DNA from: JBFWMG01 sp050251715
Lineage (GTDB): Bacteria > Desulfobacterota > Desulfovibrionia > Desulfovibrionales > Desulfovibrionaceae
Length of the DNA: 56,239 bases
NCBI GenBank assembly: GCA_050251715.1
Contig: JBFWMG010000023.1
Location: 1 to 56,239 of the forward strand
Reading direction: 5' to 3'
Within the stretch, counting starts at the first letter, position 1. Each line of letters starts with the position of its first letter. The translations under genes and the position numbers were made by a program. This document shows positions 34,378 to 44,400 of this stretch, one piece after another. The notes below the pieces were generated by a model, which was not told the origin of the DNA, made no database searches, and saw only the letters and a list, made by a program, of their open reading frames with translations.

Positions 34378-34593
34378 CCCTTGCGCCACGCGGCAAGGCC
34401 AGGCCTTGCCGCCCGCCGCCCCCGCCTCGCGCCCCCTGTACACCCCGCCCCTCCCGCAGCGCCCCGCATGATCCGCGGCGGATACATGCCCCCCTGTCGG
34501 CCAAAGGCTTGGCCCGCTTCCGTTGTTGCCCTCCCTGGCTTTTTTCAGATATGCATCGAATAATCATTTTCATCCGACGCGAGGAGGCACACC

Positions 34594-34998
34594 GTGGCTC
34601 TTTTCAGGTGGGACGACAGCTACTTGACGCATATCGCTTCCATTGACGACCAGCACAAGATGCTTTTCGAGTGCGTGCAGGAGCTGCATACGCAATTGCA
34701 ACGAGGCGAAGACAGGCAGGGCGTGCTGGACGCCCTGCAGGGCATGCGCGGCTATGCGGCCTATCACTTCGAGGAGGAGGAAGTGCTCATGCGGGACGCG
34801 GCCTACCCCGCCCTGGAGGCGCACGTGAGCGAGCACCGCCAATTCACCGAGCGCATCGACGAACTGGAGCGCGACGCCCCGTCGGACTACGCCGCCGCGA
34901 CGCGAGAGATGCTCATCTTCCTCGTCCACTGGCTGGTGGACCACATTCTCGTGGCGGACCACGCCTATGTCCGCCATCTGGTCAAGGAAGCGCCCTGA
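34594..34998 (+). CDS. Bacteriohemerythrin
   Basis: A 134-aa oxygen-binding protein from GTG 34594, with GAGGAGG upstream. The diiron ligands fit the family: H in THIASIDDQH, E in FECVQELH, HFEEEE, H in EHRQF and the final HxxxxD-type motif in HILVADHAYVRH. Such proteins bind O2 at a diiron centre and are common in anaerobes and microaerophiles, where they may scavenge or sense O2. No domain is fused to it. A strong bidirectional terminator follows. Confidence 0.93.
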   Translation: MALFRWDDSYLTHIASIDDQHKMLFECVQELHTQLQRGEDRQGVLDALQGMRGYAAYHFEEEEVLMRDAAYPALEAHVSEHRQFTERIDELERDAPSDYAAATREMLIFLVHWLVDHILVADHAYVRHLVKEAP

Positions 34999-35038
34999 AC
35001 CGGCACAGCCCCGCGCGGACCATGATGATTTGAGCCGC

Positions 35039-35071
35039 AAAAAAGCCCCCGGAGCGCTCCGGGGGCTTTTT
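35039..35071 (+). terminator. Strong bidirectional rho-independent terminator
   Basis: The stem AGCCCCCGGAG / CTCCGGGGGCT has A6 before and T5 after. It ends the hemerythrin gene, and on the other strand would end anything that reads leftwards through the truncated purU copy. Confidence 0.9.
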
Positions 35072-35092
35072 GTGTGCGGCATGTGCCAGAAT

Positions 35093-35325
35093 CAGAAAAA
35101 CACGAGGGTCTTGTTGCCGTGGAGGATGACCTTGTCCTCAAGGTGCCATTTCACGGCGCGGGCAAGCACCTGGCGTTCCAGGTCGCGGCCTATGTCCATG
35201 AGATCCTGCATGTCGTTGCGGTGGGTCACCTTGGCCACGTCCTGTTCGATGATCGGCCCCTCGTCCAGTTGCGGGGTGACGAAATGGACGGTGGCGCCGA
35301 TGATCTTGACCCCGCGTTCGTGGGC
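35093..35325 (-). pseudogene. purU: Duplicated, truncated 3' end of purU
   Basis: About 233 bases match the last part of the intact purU at 36541-36773 with only a handful of substitutions, some of them in codons for the C-terminal HGNKT region. It encodes the C-terminal 75 or so residues (from about GVKIIGATVHFVTPQLDEG to the stop) and has no start. Identity stops sharply at the codons after the HERG-type segment (…GTTCGTGGGCCT on the plus strand). The methyltransferase gene lies between this fragment and intact purU, so the whole looks like insertion or recombination that duplicated the purU end. Confidence 0.85.
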
Positions 35326-35363
35326 CTACCGGGGCGTTCGCGTCCTTCAGGGAAGGGGCCAGC

Positions 35364-36173
35364 CTATTCCTTGCGGAACCAGGCCAAACCGCACGGGCCG
35401 TGGCGGTATTGGCGCATTTCCTCCTGACCCGGACCGTAGCGCAAGTAGTTGACCTCGCCCATTGGGCGAAATTCGGCCAAAGCGCGGTTGATGCCTTTAT
35501 GGTAGGTTGCCTCGAACACGTCGTGCACTACCATGATCCCGCCGGGCATGAGCGCCCGCCAATAGTCGCGCAAATCGTATAGCACGTGCGGATAGGTGTG
35601 CATGCCGTCCACGAAGGTCAGGCCGCAGGTGGCGGCGCAGTCCGCGGGAAGCAGCGGTAACGCGTCTCCGGACTTGGCCCGGATGACGTGCACCACGTCA
35701 CCATAGGCCGCAGTATTGCGCCGAAATATCTCATGCACCCGCTCGTCCGAGCCATCCTGCACGCCATCCCAGGGATCGATGGCGATGAGCTGCTTGCCCA
35801 ACCTGCGGCACATGGCGGCCAGCCACACCGTGGTCGCCCCCATGAAGCAGCCGATTTCGATAACGCGTGAGCCAGGAGCAAGCGCCGCCAATTCAGCCAA
35901 CTTGCGCTGTTCCGCTGGCCAAGCCGCGCAGACCTTGTCGATGTTCAGGCCCGCCACCTCGTCCGCCACCTCGCACAACAGTGCGTCCACCGCGTCACCC
36001 GATGCGGCCAGAGATCCGGCCAGGGCCGCCGCCTGGGCCTGTTCCTCCTCTCGCACAGCGCGTAGCGCGTCGTAGGCAGCACGGGTTAATTCCTTGAGTG
36101 ATGCGGGCTCCAGGGGCGCGCACCCGGCCTGGGCTGCGACGATTGCAGCCACGAGTTCGTGCATGGTCTTCAT
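35364..36173 (-). CDS. Class I SAM-dependent methyltransferase
   Basis: A 269-aa protein from ATG 36173 (MKTMHELVAAI), with GGGAGGAA upstream. Residues 1-95 are a helical N-terminal part; the Rossmann methyltransferase follows, with SAM-binding motif I VIEIGCFMGATTVWLA, motif II LIAIDPWDG, and LTFVDGMHTYPHVLYDL and GGIMVVHDVF. The pattern is that of the Methyltransf_24 group, often involved in sugar, lipopolysaccharide or small-molecule modification. The acceptor is unknown. It lies between two copies of the purU 3' end, and a hairpin-rich stretch lies upstream, so it probably came in as a cassette. Confidence 0.8.
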   Translation of the reverse strand: MKTMHELVAAIVAAQAGCAPLEPASLKELTRAAYDALRAVREEEQAQAAALAGSLAASGDAVDALLCEVADEVAGLNIDKVCAAWPAEQRKLAELAALAPGSRVIEIGCFMGATTVWLAAMCRRLGKQLIAIDPWDGVQDGSDERVHEIFRRNTAAYGDVVHVIRAKSGDALPLLPADCAATCGLTFVDGMHTYPHVLYDLRDYWRALMPGGIMVVHDVFEATYHKGINRALAEFRPMGEVNYLRYGPGQEEMRQYRHGPCGLAWFRKE

Positions 36174-36537
36174 GGGTTCCTCCCAGATACAGGCCGACTT
36201 TCCACCGCCCTTGAACACACGTGCAACGCCTAGCGGACTGTTGAAAAAGGCCGTCCTGATCTTTTTCAACCCAGGTTGGCAAAAACGCGACGTTGCCACA
36301 CCTCCCCACGAATCATGAATCTCTTCGTTCAGTTCATGACTCGGCGCTCCTTACTGACACGCACAGGCTATTTTTCAACTGCCTGCTAACACACATATGT
36401 GGGGGGGGAAAACCCAAAAAACGCCGTCCAGGCGTACCGCTCGAAGGGAACGGCATGCCGTGACGCCGGATCGCGCTGCCGCGCTACGGCCGCCGCACGG
36501 CCGCATCCCCTCTCCGCCCGCGTAGCAGGCAACGCGC
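36174..36537. other. Non-coding junction with hairpin elements
   Basis: About 360 bases between the methyltransferase start and the purU stop. A hairpin GTTGAAAAAG / CTTTTTCAAC (36240-36270) is like that at 30191-30221, and TTTTTCAACTGCCTGCTAAC follows near 36371. A G-run (GGGGGGGG near 36402) and a short T-poor stretch precede purU. No gene is supported. This may be the scar of the event that duplicated the purU end. Confidence 0.5.
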
Positions 36538-37407
36538 CTAAAAAAACACGATGGTCTTGTTGCCGTGGATGATGACCTTGTCCTCAAGGTGCCATTTCAC
36601 GGCGCGGGCAAGCACCTGGCGTTCCAGGTCGCGGCCTATGTCCATGAGATCCTGCATGTCGTTGCGGTGGGTCACCTTGGCCACGTCCTGTTCGATGATC
36701 GGCCCCTCGTCCAGTTGCGGGGTGACGAAATGGGCGGTGGCGCCGATGATCTTGACCCCGCGTTCGTGGGCCTGGCGGTAGGGCGCGGCCCCGGCAAAGG
36801 CGGGCAGGAACGAGTGGTGGATGTTGATGATGGCGTTCTCATACCGCGCCACGAACTCGGGCGACAGGATCTGCATGTAGCGCGCCAGCACCACCAGGTC
36901 GATCTTGCCGTCGAGCAGTTCCAGGATCCGCGCCTCGCTCTCCGCCTTGTTGTCGCTGGTCACGGGCACGTAATGATAGGGCACGCCGAATGATTCCACG
37001 GACTCGCGGTGGTCCGGGTGGTTGCTCACCACCATGGCTATCTGGCAGGGCAGCTCGCCGCGCTTCCAGCGCCACAAAAGCTCCATGAGGCAATGCTCTT
37101 CCTTGGACACGAAGATGGCCACGCGCTTGATGTTGTCCGCGTAGCTCACGGTCCATTGCATGCCGTAGCGTTCGGCCACCACGCGCTGAAACGCCTCTTC
37201 CAGGGCGTTTTTGGTCACCTTCAGATGCGGGGTCTGGAACTCCAGGCGCATGAACAGTTCGCCGCCCTCGGGGTCGGTGGAATGCTGCTCCAGGTCGGTG
37301 ATGTTGGCGTTGTGGGTAAAAATAAAACCCGTGACGCTGGCCACGATGCCGGGCAGGTCGGGGCAGGAAATAAGAAGGCGCGCCGTGGCCTCGGGATGCA
37401 TAATCAT
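36538..37407 (-). CDS. purU: Formyltetrahydrofolate deformylase
   Basis: A 289-aa PurU, which hydrolyses 10-formyl-tetrahydrofolate to formate and tetrahydrofolate. The N-terminal ACT domain (residues 8-90, LLISCPDLPGIVASVTGFI) is regulatory and usually senses Met/Gly; the formyltransferase fold follows, with active-site residues in INIHHSFLPAFAGA (Asn, His) and the Asp in THRNDMQDLMDIG. The length is normal. The start could be 37407 or two codons later. It is divergent from the Wood-Ljungdahl operon; it affects the same one-carbon pool, because formyl-THF is the entry to the methyl branch. Confidence 0.93.
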   Translation of the reverse strand: MIMHPEATARLLISCPDLPGIVASVTGFIFTHNANITDLEQHSTDPEGGELFMRLEFQTPHLKVTKNALEEAFQRVVAERYGMQWTVSYADNIKRVAIFVSKEEHCLMELLWRWKRGELPCQIAMVVSNHPDHRESVESFGVPYHYVPVTSDNKAESEARILELLDGKIDLVVLARYMQILSPEFVARYENAIINIHHSFLPAFAGAAPYRQAHERGVKIIGATAHFVTPQLDEGPIIEQDVAKVTHRNDMQDLMDIGRDLERQVLARAVKWHLEDKVIIHGNKTIVFF

Positions 37408-37516
37408 GTGACACTCCTCGCTAACCTATCGTACATAGCGCCCATATACGACAACCCGCCAAAACGCCAGCCCGGAATGGCGCGCCGTTTTTCCCGTGGT
37501 GCGGGAAAATCCGGAC

Positions 37517-37545
37517 TTGCCAGCATCAGGAGCACTTCCTATACT
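37517..37545 (+). promoter_or_regulatory. Predicted sigma70 promoter of the CODH/ACS operon
   Basis: TTGCCA (37517-37522), a 17-base spacer and TATACT (37540-37545). Transcription would start near 37552, giving a 53-base leader before ATG 37605. I see no cobalamin riboswitch in this leader. Confidence 0.6.
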
Positions 37546-37604
37546 ACCGCCCTTTCAGCGGGACGATGCCCGTTCAACCGAGACCGCAAAACAAGGACCG
37601 TATC

Positions 37605-38684
37605 ATGCCCTTCACGCCACGCTTTCTGGCCACGGCCATCGGCAGCATGCCGCACCAAACCCCTGAAGCCGCCCTGGACGTGGTGTTCGCCGCCGTGCCC
37701 CATGCGCCCATCTGGCCCCAGCTGCCCCGCACCGGCCTCAAGGAGCAGATGGAGGTCCAGTACTGCGAAGGCATGCCCCGCGCCGTGATCGACGAGGAAA
37801 AACGCCGCCTCTTTTTCGACACCTCGGGCGACACCTCCGAGGATCTGGCCGCGTTCTACGAGACCTACCTGCCCGCCATGGACCCGGACGAGGGCACCGG
37901 CGACTGCTCGGCCATGGCCCTGGGCCAGGACCATGCCACGGGCTTTTACGCGCTGGTCGACCGGCTGCGGGGGCTGGGCAAAAAGCTGCCCTTCGTCAAG
38001 GTGCAGACCACCGGCCCGGTCAGCTTTTCGCTCACCATCGTGGACGAGAACAAACGCGCCCTCTATTACAATGAAGAATTCCGCGACATGGTGGTCAAGG
38101 CCATGGCCATGAAGAGCCGCTGGCAGATCCAGACCGTGAAACCCTTTGCGGACAACGTGATCTGCTTCATCGACGAGCCCATCCTGTCCGCCTTTGGTTC
38201 GTCCACCTATGTCTCGGTGACCCGCGACGACGTGGTGGCCATGCTGGGCGAGGTGGCGGACGCGGTGCGCATGGACGGCGGCATTCCCGGCGCGCACTGC
38301 TGCGGCAACACCGAATGGTCCATCCTGGTGGACGCGGGCGTGGATATCGTCAACTTCGACGCCTACGAATACGGCGAGACCATCGCCATGTATCCCGACG
38401 CGGTGAACCAGCTGTTCGCCCGCCACGGCGCGCTGGCCTGGGGCATCGTGCCCTCGTCCACGGCCGTGCGCGGCGAGACCGCCGCAAGCCTGGCCGACCG
38501 GCTGGAGGGGCTCATGGACCTGCTGGCGTCCAAGGGCGTGGACCGCAAGGCCATCGTGGACCAGGCCATCATCACGTCGAGCTGCGGCACCGGTTCGCTG
38601 GACGTGGCCGACGCGGAGCGCATCTTCGCGCTCATCGGCGAGACATCGGCCCTGCTGCGCGCCCGCTACGGGTTTACGGACTAG
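37605..38684 (+). CDS. UroD/MetE-like barrel protein, possible methyltransferase
   Basis: A 359-aa protein from ATG 37605 (AAGGA upstream; ATG 37566 would add 13 residues). It has the TIM-barrel pattern shared by uroporphyrinogen decarboxylases and cobalamin-linked methyltransferases: FLATAIGSMPH at the start, then a likely zinc site formed by GAHCCGNTEW (H, C) and a C-terminal SSCGTGSL (C), as in MetE/MtaA-type enzymes. It opens the operon with cooC, six bases before it. A role in moving methyl groups to or from the corrinoid protein, or in corrinoid handling, is inference. No acsE is present nearby, which makes it the obvious candidate for that step, but it is not an AcsE homologue by pattern. 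Confidence 0.75.
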   Translation: MPFTPRFLATAIGSMPHQTPEAALDVVFAAVPHAPIWPQLPRTGLKEQMEVQYCEGMPRAVIDEEKRRLFFDTSGDTSEDLAAFYETYLPAMDPDEGTGDCSAMALGQDHATGFYALVDRLRGLGKKLPFVKVQTTGPVSFSLTIVDENKRALYYNEEFRDMVVKAMAMKSRWQIQTVKPFADNVICFIDEPILSAFGSSTYVSVTRDDVVAMLGEVADAVRMDGGIPGAHCCGNTEWSILVDAGVDIVNFDAYEYGETIAMYPDAVNQLFARHGALAWGIVPSSTAVRGETAASLADRLEGLMDLLASKGVDRKAIVDQAIITSSCGTGSLDVADAERIFALIGETSALLRARYGFTD

Positions 38685-38689
38685 CACGC

Positions 38690-39454
38690 ATGCGTTGTAC
38701 CATCGCGGTGGCGGGCAAGGGGGGGGTGGGCAAGACCACGCTCAGCGCCCTGCTGGTGTCGCGGCTCATCGCGCGGGGCAAAACGCCCGTGCTGGCCGTG
38801 GACGCGGACCCCAACTCGTGCCTGGACGCAACCCTGGGCGTGCGCGCCGAGCGCACCATCGGCTCGGTGCGCGAGGACGCGCGCACCGAGGCGCAAAAAG
38901 GCATGGCCGTCGGCATGAGCAAGCAGCAATACCTGGAACTGCGCATCGCCGAGTCCCTGGTGGAGTCGCGGGACTTCGACCTCATCGCCATGGGCCGCCC
39001 CGAAGGGCCGGGCTGCTACTGCTACGCCAACAACGTGCTCAAGGACGCCCTGGCCCAGATCGTGGACAACTACCCCTACGTGGTCATCGACAACGAGGCC
39101 GGGCTGGAGAACCTGTCCCGCCGCCTGGTGCCCAAGACCGACGTCCTGGTGCTGGTGGCCGACCCATCGCGCCGGGGGCTGGAGACCATGGCCCGGCTGC
39201 ACGCCCTGGCCCTGGAAATGGGCATCGCATTCAAGCAGCTGGCCCTGGTGGTCAACCGCCTGCGCGGCGCGGCCCTGCCGCCCTATGCCCGCGAACTGCA
39301 CATGGCCACGGGTGCGGCCATCTGCCTGGGCCTGCCCGAAAACGCGGCCCTGTCCGAGCTGGACGAGGCGGGCATCCCCCTCACGACCCTTGCCCCCGAC
39401 AATCCCCTGGCCGCGCAGATCGACACCCTGCTCGACCTGATCGGCCCCATGTGA
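38690..39454 (+). CDS. cooC: CODH nickel-insertion ATPase CooC
   Basis: A 254-aa MinD/NifH-like ATPase that matures the Ni-Fe-S cluster of CO dehydrogenase. Deviant Walker A with signature Lys: AGKGGVGKTTL (residues 8-18); VLAVDADPNSCLDATLG is the switch region. The CxC motif (GCYCYANN, about residues 107-110) is where CooC dimers bind nickel or zinc. VVIDNEAGLENLSRR holds the second acidic motif. It lies directly upstream of the CODH gene (23 bases), the usual place for the dedicated maturase. Confidence 0.93.
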   Translation: MRCTIAVAGKGGVGKTTLSALLVSRLIARGKTPVLAVDADPNSCLDATLGVRAERTIGSVREDARTEAQKGMAVGMSKQQYLELRIAESLVESRDFDLIAMGRPEGPGCYCYANNVLKDALAQIVDNYPYVVIDNEAGLENLSRRLVPKTDVLVLVADPSRRGLETMARLHALALEMGIAFKQLALVVNRLRGAALPPYARELHMATGAAICLGLPENAALSELDEAGIPLTTLAPDNPLAAQIDTLLDLIGPM

Positions 39455-39489
39455 CCGATCCGCCAAATCCCTTATAGATGGAGACACAC

Positions 39490-41442
39490 GTGGCAAAAAC
39501 CCCTCCCCGTTCCCCGGAAGAGCTGGCCGTTGACCCGGCGTCGGTGGCGCTCATCCAGAAATCACGCGACGACGGCGTGGACACCTGCTTTTCCCGCTAC
39601 GAGGCGCAGAAGAACAAATGCGCCTTTGGCGTACAGGGCGTGTGCTGCCGCAACTGCCACATGGGCCCGTGCCGCATCACGCCCAAGGCGCCGCGCGGCG
39701 TGTGCGGCGCGGACGCCGACACCATAGCGGCCCGCAATTTCCTGCGCGAGGTGGCGGCGGGGGCCGCCGCGCACTCGGACCACGCCCGGCATCTCGTGTT
39801 GCTGCTGGCCAAGGTGGCCGAGGGCAAGGGCGGCAACTACGCCATCAAGGACGAGGCCGCCCTGCGCCGCGCCGCCCGCGAGGTGGAAATCGCCGAGGAG
39901 GGGCTTTCCATTCCCGAGGTGGCCCGCGACCTGGCCGCGCTCTACCTGCGCCAGTTCACCCTGCAGGAAGAGACCTCGGACATGCTGGTCCTTGCGCCGC
40001 TCAAGCGGCAAAACGTGTGGGCCGCCGCCGGGGTCGCGCCCAAGGGCATCGACCGCATGGTGGTGGAAGCCATGCACCGCACCCACGTGGGCGTGGACCA
40101 CGACCCGGAAAACATTCTGCTGCACGCCATGCGCACCGCGTTGGCCGACGGCTGGGCCGGATCGCAGATCGCCACCAAGGTGAGCGACATCCTGTTCGGC
40201 ACGCCCATGCCCGTGCGCAGCAAGGCCAACCTGGGCGTGCTGGGGGAGAAAACGGTCAACGTGCTGGTGCACGGCCACGAACCCGCCCTGTCCGAAATGC
40301 TGGCCGCAGCCCTGCGCGACCCCGAGGTCAAGGCCCGCGCCGTTGCCGTGGGGGCCGAGGGCGTGCGCCTGGCGGGCATCTGCTGCACGGCCAACGAAAT
40401 CCTCATCCGCCACGGCATCCCGGTGGCGGGCAACGTGCTCCAGCAGGAACTGGCCATCGTCACCGGCGCGGTGGAGCTGATGATTACCGACGTGCAGTGC
40501 GTCATGCCCAGCCTGCCCGGCGTGGCCGCCAGCTACCACACCGAGGTGGTGTCCACCAGCGACATCGCCCGGACCGTGGGCGCAAAGCACGCGCCGTTCG
40601 ACCATGCCCACGCCCTGCAATCGGCCAAGGAGCTGCTGTTCAGGGCCATCGACAACTTCTCCCGCCGCGACCCGGCCAAGGTGTGCATCCCGCAGGTGAC
40701 TCAGGAGCTGGTGGCGGGCTTTTCGGTGCAGGCCATCAAGTACATGCTGGGCGGCACGTTCCGCGCCTCGTTCCGCCCGCTCAACGACGCCATCATCCAG
40801 GGCCGCATCCGGGGCGTGGCGGGCATCGTGGGGTGCAACAACCCCTGCACCAGGATGGACGACTATACCAACACCGTGACCCGCGAACTGCTCAAGCACA
40901 ACGTGCTGGTGCTCAAGACCGGATGCGCTGCGGTCGCCTCGGCCAAGAGCGGCATGCTGACCCCCGAGGCGGCGCTGCGGCACGCCGGGCCGGGCCTGCG
41001 CGAGGTGTGCGAAACCGTGGGCATGCCGCCTGTGCTGCACATGGGCTCGTGCGTGGACAACTCACGCATTTTGCACGCGGCTGCCGAGGTGGTGGCCGAA
41101 GGGGGCCTGGGCGAGGACATGGCCGACATCCCCGCCGTGGGCATCGCCCCGGAATGGATGAGCGAAAAGGCCGTGGCCATCGGCTGCTACTTCGTGGCCT
41201 CGGGCATCGACGTGGTGCTGGGCGGCCAATTCCACGTCACGGGAGCGGAGGCGGTGAATCATTATCTGCACAGGGGCGCGGCCCAGACCTTCGGGGCGTC
41301 CTTCCATGTGGAGGAAGACCCCATGCGGGCCGTGGAAAAAACCCTGGCGCTGCTGGACGCGCGGCGGCGCAAGCTGGGCATCGACAAGAAGGCCGAGCGC
41401 AAACTCTTTGATATGAAGGACAGGAGGACGCTCGATGTCTAG
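39490..41442 (+). CDS. cooS: Anaerobic Ni-CO dehydrogenase catalytic subunit
   Basis: A CODH of about 650 aa. GTG 39490 is preferred because GGAGA lies seven bases upstream; ATG 39478 is the other choice. It oxidises CO or reduces CO2 at the Ni-4Fe-5S C-cluster. The N-terminal cysteines DTCFSRYEAQKNKC, GVCCRNCHMGPCRI build the D and B clusters. C-cluster regions are seen: AGICCTANEILIRHGIP, GCNNPCTRMDDYT, KTGCAAVASAKSG, HMGSCVDNSR. In this operon it is the CODH half of the CODH/ACS complex and would pass CO through a tunnel to the acetyl-CoA synthase encoded next. Its stop overlaps the next start by eight bases. Confidence 0.95.
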   Translation: MAKTPPRSPEELAVDPASVALIQKSRDDGVDTCFSRYEAQKNKCAFGVQGVCCRNCHMGPCRITPKAPRGVCGADADTIAARNFLREVAAGAAAHSDHARHLVLLLAKVAEGKGGNYAIKDEAALRRAAREVEIAEEGLSIPEVARDLAALYLRQFTLQEETSDMLVLAPLKRQNVWAAAGVAPKGIDRMVVEAMHRTHVGVDHDPENILLHAMRTALADGWAGSQIATKVSDILFGTPMPVRSKANLGVLGEKTVNVLVHGHEPALSEMLAAALRDPEVKARAVAVGAEGVRLAGICCTANEILIRHGIPVAGNVLQQELAIVTGAVELMITDVQCVMPSLPGVAASYHTEVVSTSDIARTVGAKHAPFDHAHALQSAKELLFRAIDNFSRRDPAKVCIPQVTQELVAGFSVQAIKYMLGGTFRASFRPLNDAIIQGRIRGVAGIVGCNNPCTRMDDYTNTVTRELLKHNVLVLKTGCAAVASAKSGMLTPEAALRHAGPGLREVCETVGMPPVLHMGSCVDNSRILHAAAEVVAEGGLGEDMADIPAVGIAPEWMSEKAVAIGCYFVASGIDVVLGGQFHVTGAEAVNHYLHRGAAQTFGASFHVEEDPMRAVEKTLALLDARRRKLGIDKKAERKLFDMKDRRTLDV

Positions 41443-44400
41443 GCATATCTGCACCGCGGCGGTGGACGGCGCGGTCGGCTTCCTGGCCAGGGCCGAGGCC
41501 ATGCTGGCCCAGGCGCTGGCCGCCCACGGCCCGGACCATGCCGTGGGCTTTCCGGCCACCGCCTATTTTTTGCCGGTGATCTATTCCTTTACCGGTGAAA
41601 AAATTGAAAAACTGGGCGACATGCGCCCCCTGCTCGACCGCGCCAAGGCGCTGCTGCCCGCGCGGCCTGGCGACACCTGCTGGCTGCCCTATCTGGGCGG
41701 CGCGCTGGACGCGGGCGTGGCCGCGCTGTTCGCCTGCGAAATCATCGAGGCGTGCAAGTACGTCATCGGCCCCAATCCCGTCGAGGGTATCTGGCTGGGC
41801 GCGGCGTCCGACGTCATCATGCGCGAGCGCGGGGTGGAATTCGTGGACGGCACGGCGCCGGGCTTCGCGGCCATCACGGGCGCGGCGCCGAGCAACGCCA
41901 TCGCGGTCAAGATCGCCCGCGAGTTGCAGGAAAAGAACCTGTACGTGTTCATGGGCGGCAAGGCGAATGGGGTGCAGTTCGCCGAACAGCTGGCCGCCGA
42001 GGGCGTGCAGCTGGGCTGGGAAACGCGGCTCGTGCCCTTTGGCGGGGACGTGTCCTCGCTCATCTACGCCCTTGGTTTCGCCAACCGCGCGGCCATGGCC
42101 TTTGGCGGCGTGAAGCCCGGTGATATCGAACGCAACCTGCGCTACAACAAGAACCGCGTCTTCGCCTTTGTGCTGGCCCTGGGCGAGGTGGACGCCGAGA
42201 AATACGCGGCCGCCGCCGGGGCCATCAACTACGGCTTCCCGGTCATCGCGGACACGGACATCCCGCAGATCCTGCCCACGGGTGTGTGCACCTACGAGCA
42301 CGTCATCTCCAACGTGCCCCACGAGACCATCGTGGAACGGGCGCTGGAGGTGCGGGGCTGCAAGATCAAGATCACCAAGGTGCCCATTCCCGTGGCCTAC
42401 GGCTCGGCCTTTGAGGGCGAGCTGATCCGCAAGGCGGACGTGCACGCGGAATTCGGCGGCAACAAGACCACGGCCTTCGAGTTCCTCACCTCCGTGGACA
42501 TGGACGACATCGCGGACGGGGCCATCGAGATCATCGGTCCCGACGTGGACGCCGTGCCCCCCGGCACGGCCCTGCCCCTGGCCATCTGGGTCGAGGTGGC
42601 GGGCCGCAAGATGCAGACCGATTTCGAACCGATCCTGGAACGGCAGATCCACCATCTGCTCAACGGCGCGGAAGGCATCTGGCACATGGGCCAGCGCGAC
42701 ATCGTGTGGACCCGGGTGTCCAAGGCCGCGTTCGAACGGGGCTTCCGCCTGCGCCACTACGGCGAGATCCTGCACGCCAAGCTGCTGTCGGAATATCCGG
42801 CCATTGTGGACAAGGTGAAGGTGACGCTCATCACCGACGCGGACGAGGTGGCCCGGCGCATCGGCCACGCCCGCAAGGTGTACGACGAGCGCAACCGCCG
42901 CCTGGAGGCCATGACCGACGAGAGCGTGGACACCTTCTATTCCTGCCTGCTCTGCCAGTCGTTCGCGCCGGACCACGTGTGCGTCATCACGCCGGAACGC
43001 GCGGGCCTGTGCGGGGCGTACAACTGGCTGGACGGCAAGGCCGCGTTCGAAATCGACGCCACCGGCCCCAACCAGCCCGTGCCCAAGGGCGACTGCACCG
43101 ACGGCGTGCGCGGCGTGTTCACGGGCGTGAACGACTATGTGTACGCCAACAGCCACAAGGCCATTGACCGGGTGTGCTGCTATTCCATCATGGACGCGCC
43201 CATGACCTCGTGCGGCTGCTTCGAGGTCATCTGCGCCTATGTGCCCGAGTGCAACGGCATCATGGCCGTGAACCGCGAATACGGCGGCGAAACCCCGGCG
43301 GGCATGAAGTTCTCCACCCTGGCGGGCAACGTGGGCGGCGGCATGCAGACGCCGGGCTTCTTCGGCTGCGGCAAGATATACCTCACCTCGCGCAAGTTCG
43401 CCTTTGCCGAGGGCGGCCATGCGCGGCTCATCTGGATGCCCAAGGACTTGAAGGAACAACTGCGCGCCGACCTGGAAAAACGCGGCGCGGAAGCGGGCGT
43501 GCCGGACCTGCTGGACAAGATGGCGGACGAGACCGTGGGCACGGACCCGGCGGCCATCCGCGCCTTCCTGGAACAGAAAGGCCACCCCGCCCTGACCCTG
43601 CCGGACATGGAAAGCCTGTCCACGGAAAACGGCCAGACCGCGCCTGCGGCCCAGGCTGGGCCCACGCCCGCGCAGGCACCGGTTGCGGCCGCCGCACCGG
43701 CAGCGCCCGCGTCATCGGCTCCGGCTGCCGCCACGGCCCCGGCTGCCGCTCAGGCAGCGTCTCCCGCCGTGACTCCCGCCGCGCCTCCCGCCGTGCCTCC
43801 CACAGACATGGCGGCGCTAAAAGCCGAACTGCTGGCCGAGCTGCGCGGCGACCTGAAGGCCGCCGTGGCCCGCGAGGTGGTCACCGAGATCATCGACACC
43901 CTGCGGGAAAAATTCCTGGGCGAAACCGTGGCCCACGCCGCGCCCCAGGCTCCCGCCACGCCGTCCATCACCATCACCCAGCCCGCGCCGCAAGGCCCGC
44001 CCGCGTCAGCGCACGTTCCGCCCGCGGCGGAGCGCCTGGCCGCCGTCGCGGCCTTCCCGGTGCGCAGGGAGCCGTCGGCCACGCCGGTACGCCGGGTCAC
44101 CCTGGGCGCGACCCGCGACCAGGGCGGCACCCGTGGCCGCACCGTGACCGTGGGCGGCGCCGCAGTCATGCCTGGCTGCGGCTACGAAGGCGACATGGGC
44201 CTTCGCCCGGCCATCGCCATGGAGGTCTTTGACCTGGTGAGCGAGAAATACCCGCCCGTGCTGCGCGAGGCGTACGGCGACCTTATCCACGACCCGGCGG
44301 CCATGGCCGTGCATTGCGTGGCCCAGTGCGGCGCGGACATCATCAGCGTGCGCCTGGAAGGCACGCACCCGGAAAAGGGCGCGCGCGGCGTGGACAAGGC

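Noticed and set aside
35074..35427. Plus-strand gene over the truncated purU copy
   Set aside because: It is the antisense of duplicated purU coding sequence, and the same antisense frame occurs over intact purU.
37410..37604. Cobalamin or other riboswitch ahead of the CODH/ACS operon
   Set aside because: The leader after the predicted promoter is only about 53 bases, too short, and no B12-box-like sequence is seen.
41237..43585. Open minus-strand frame of 782 codons
   Set aside because: Antisense to the CODH and acetyl-CoA synthase genes, with the same shadow composition.
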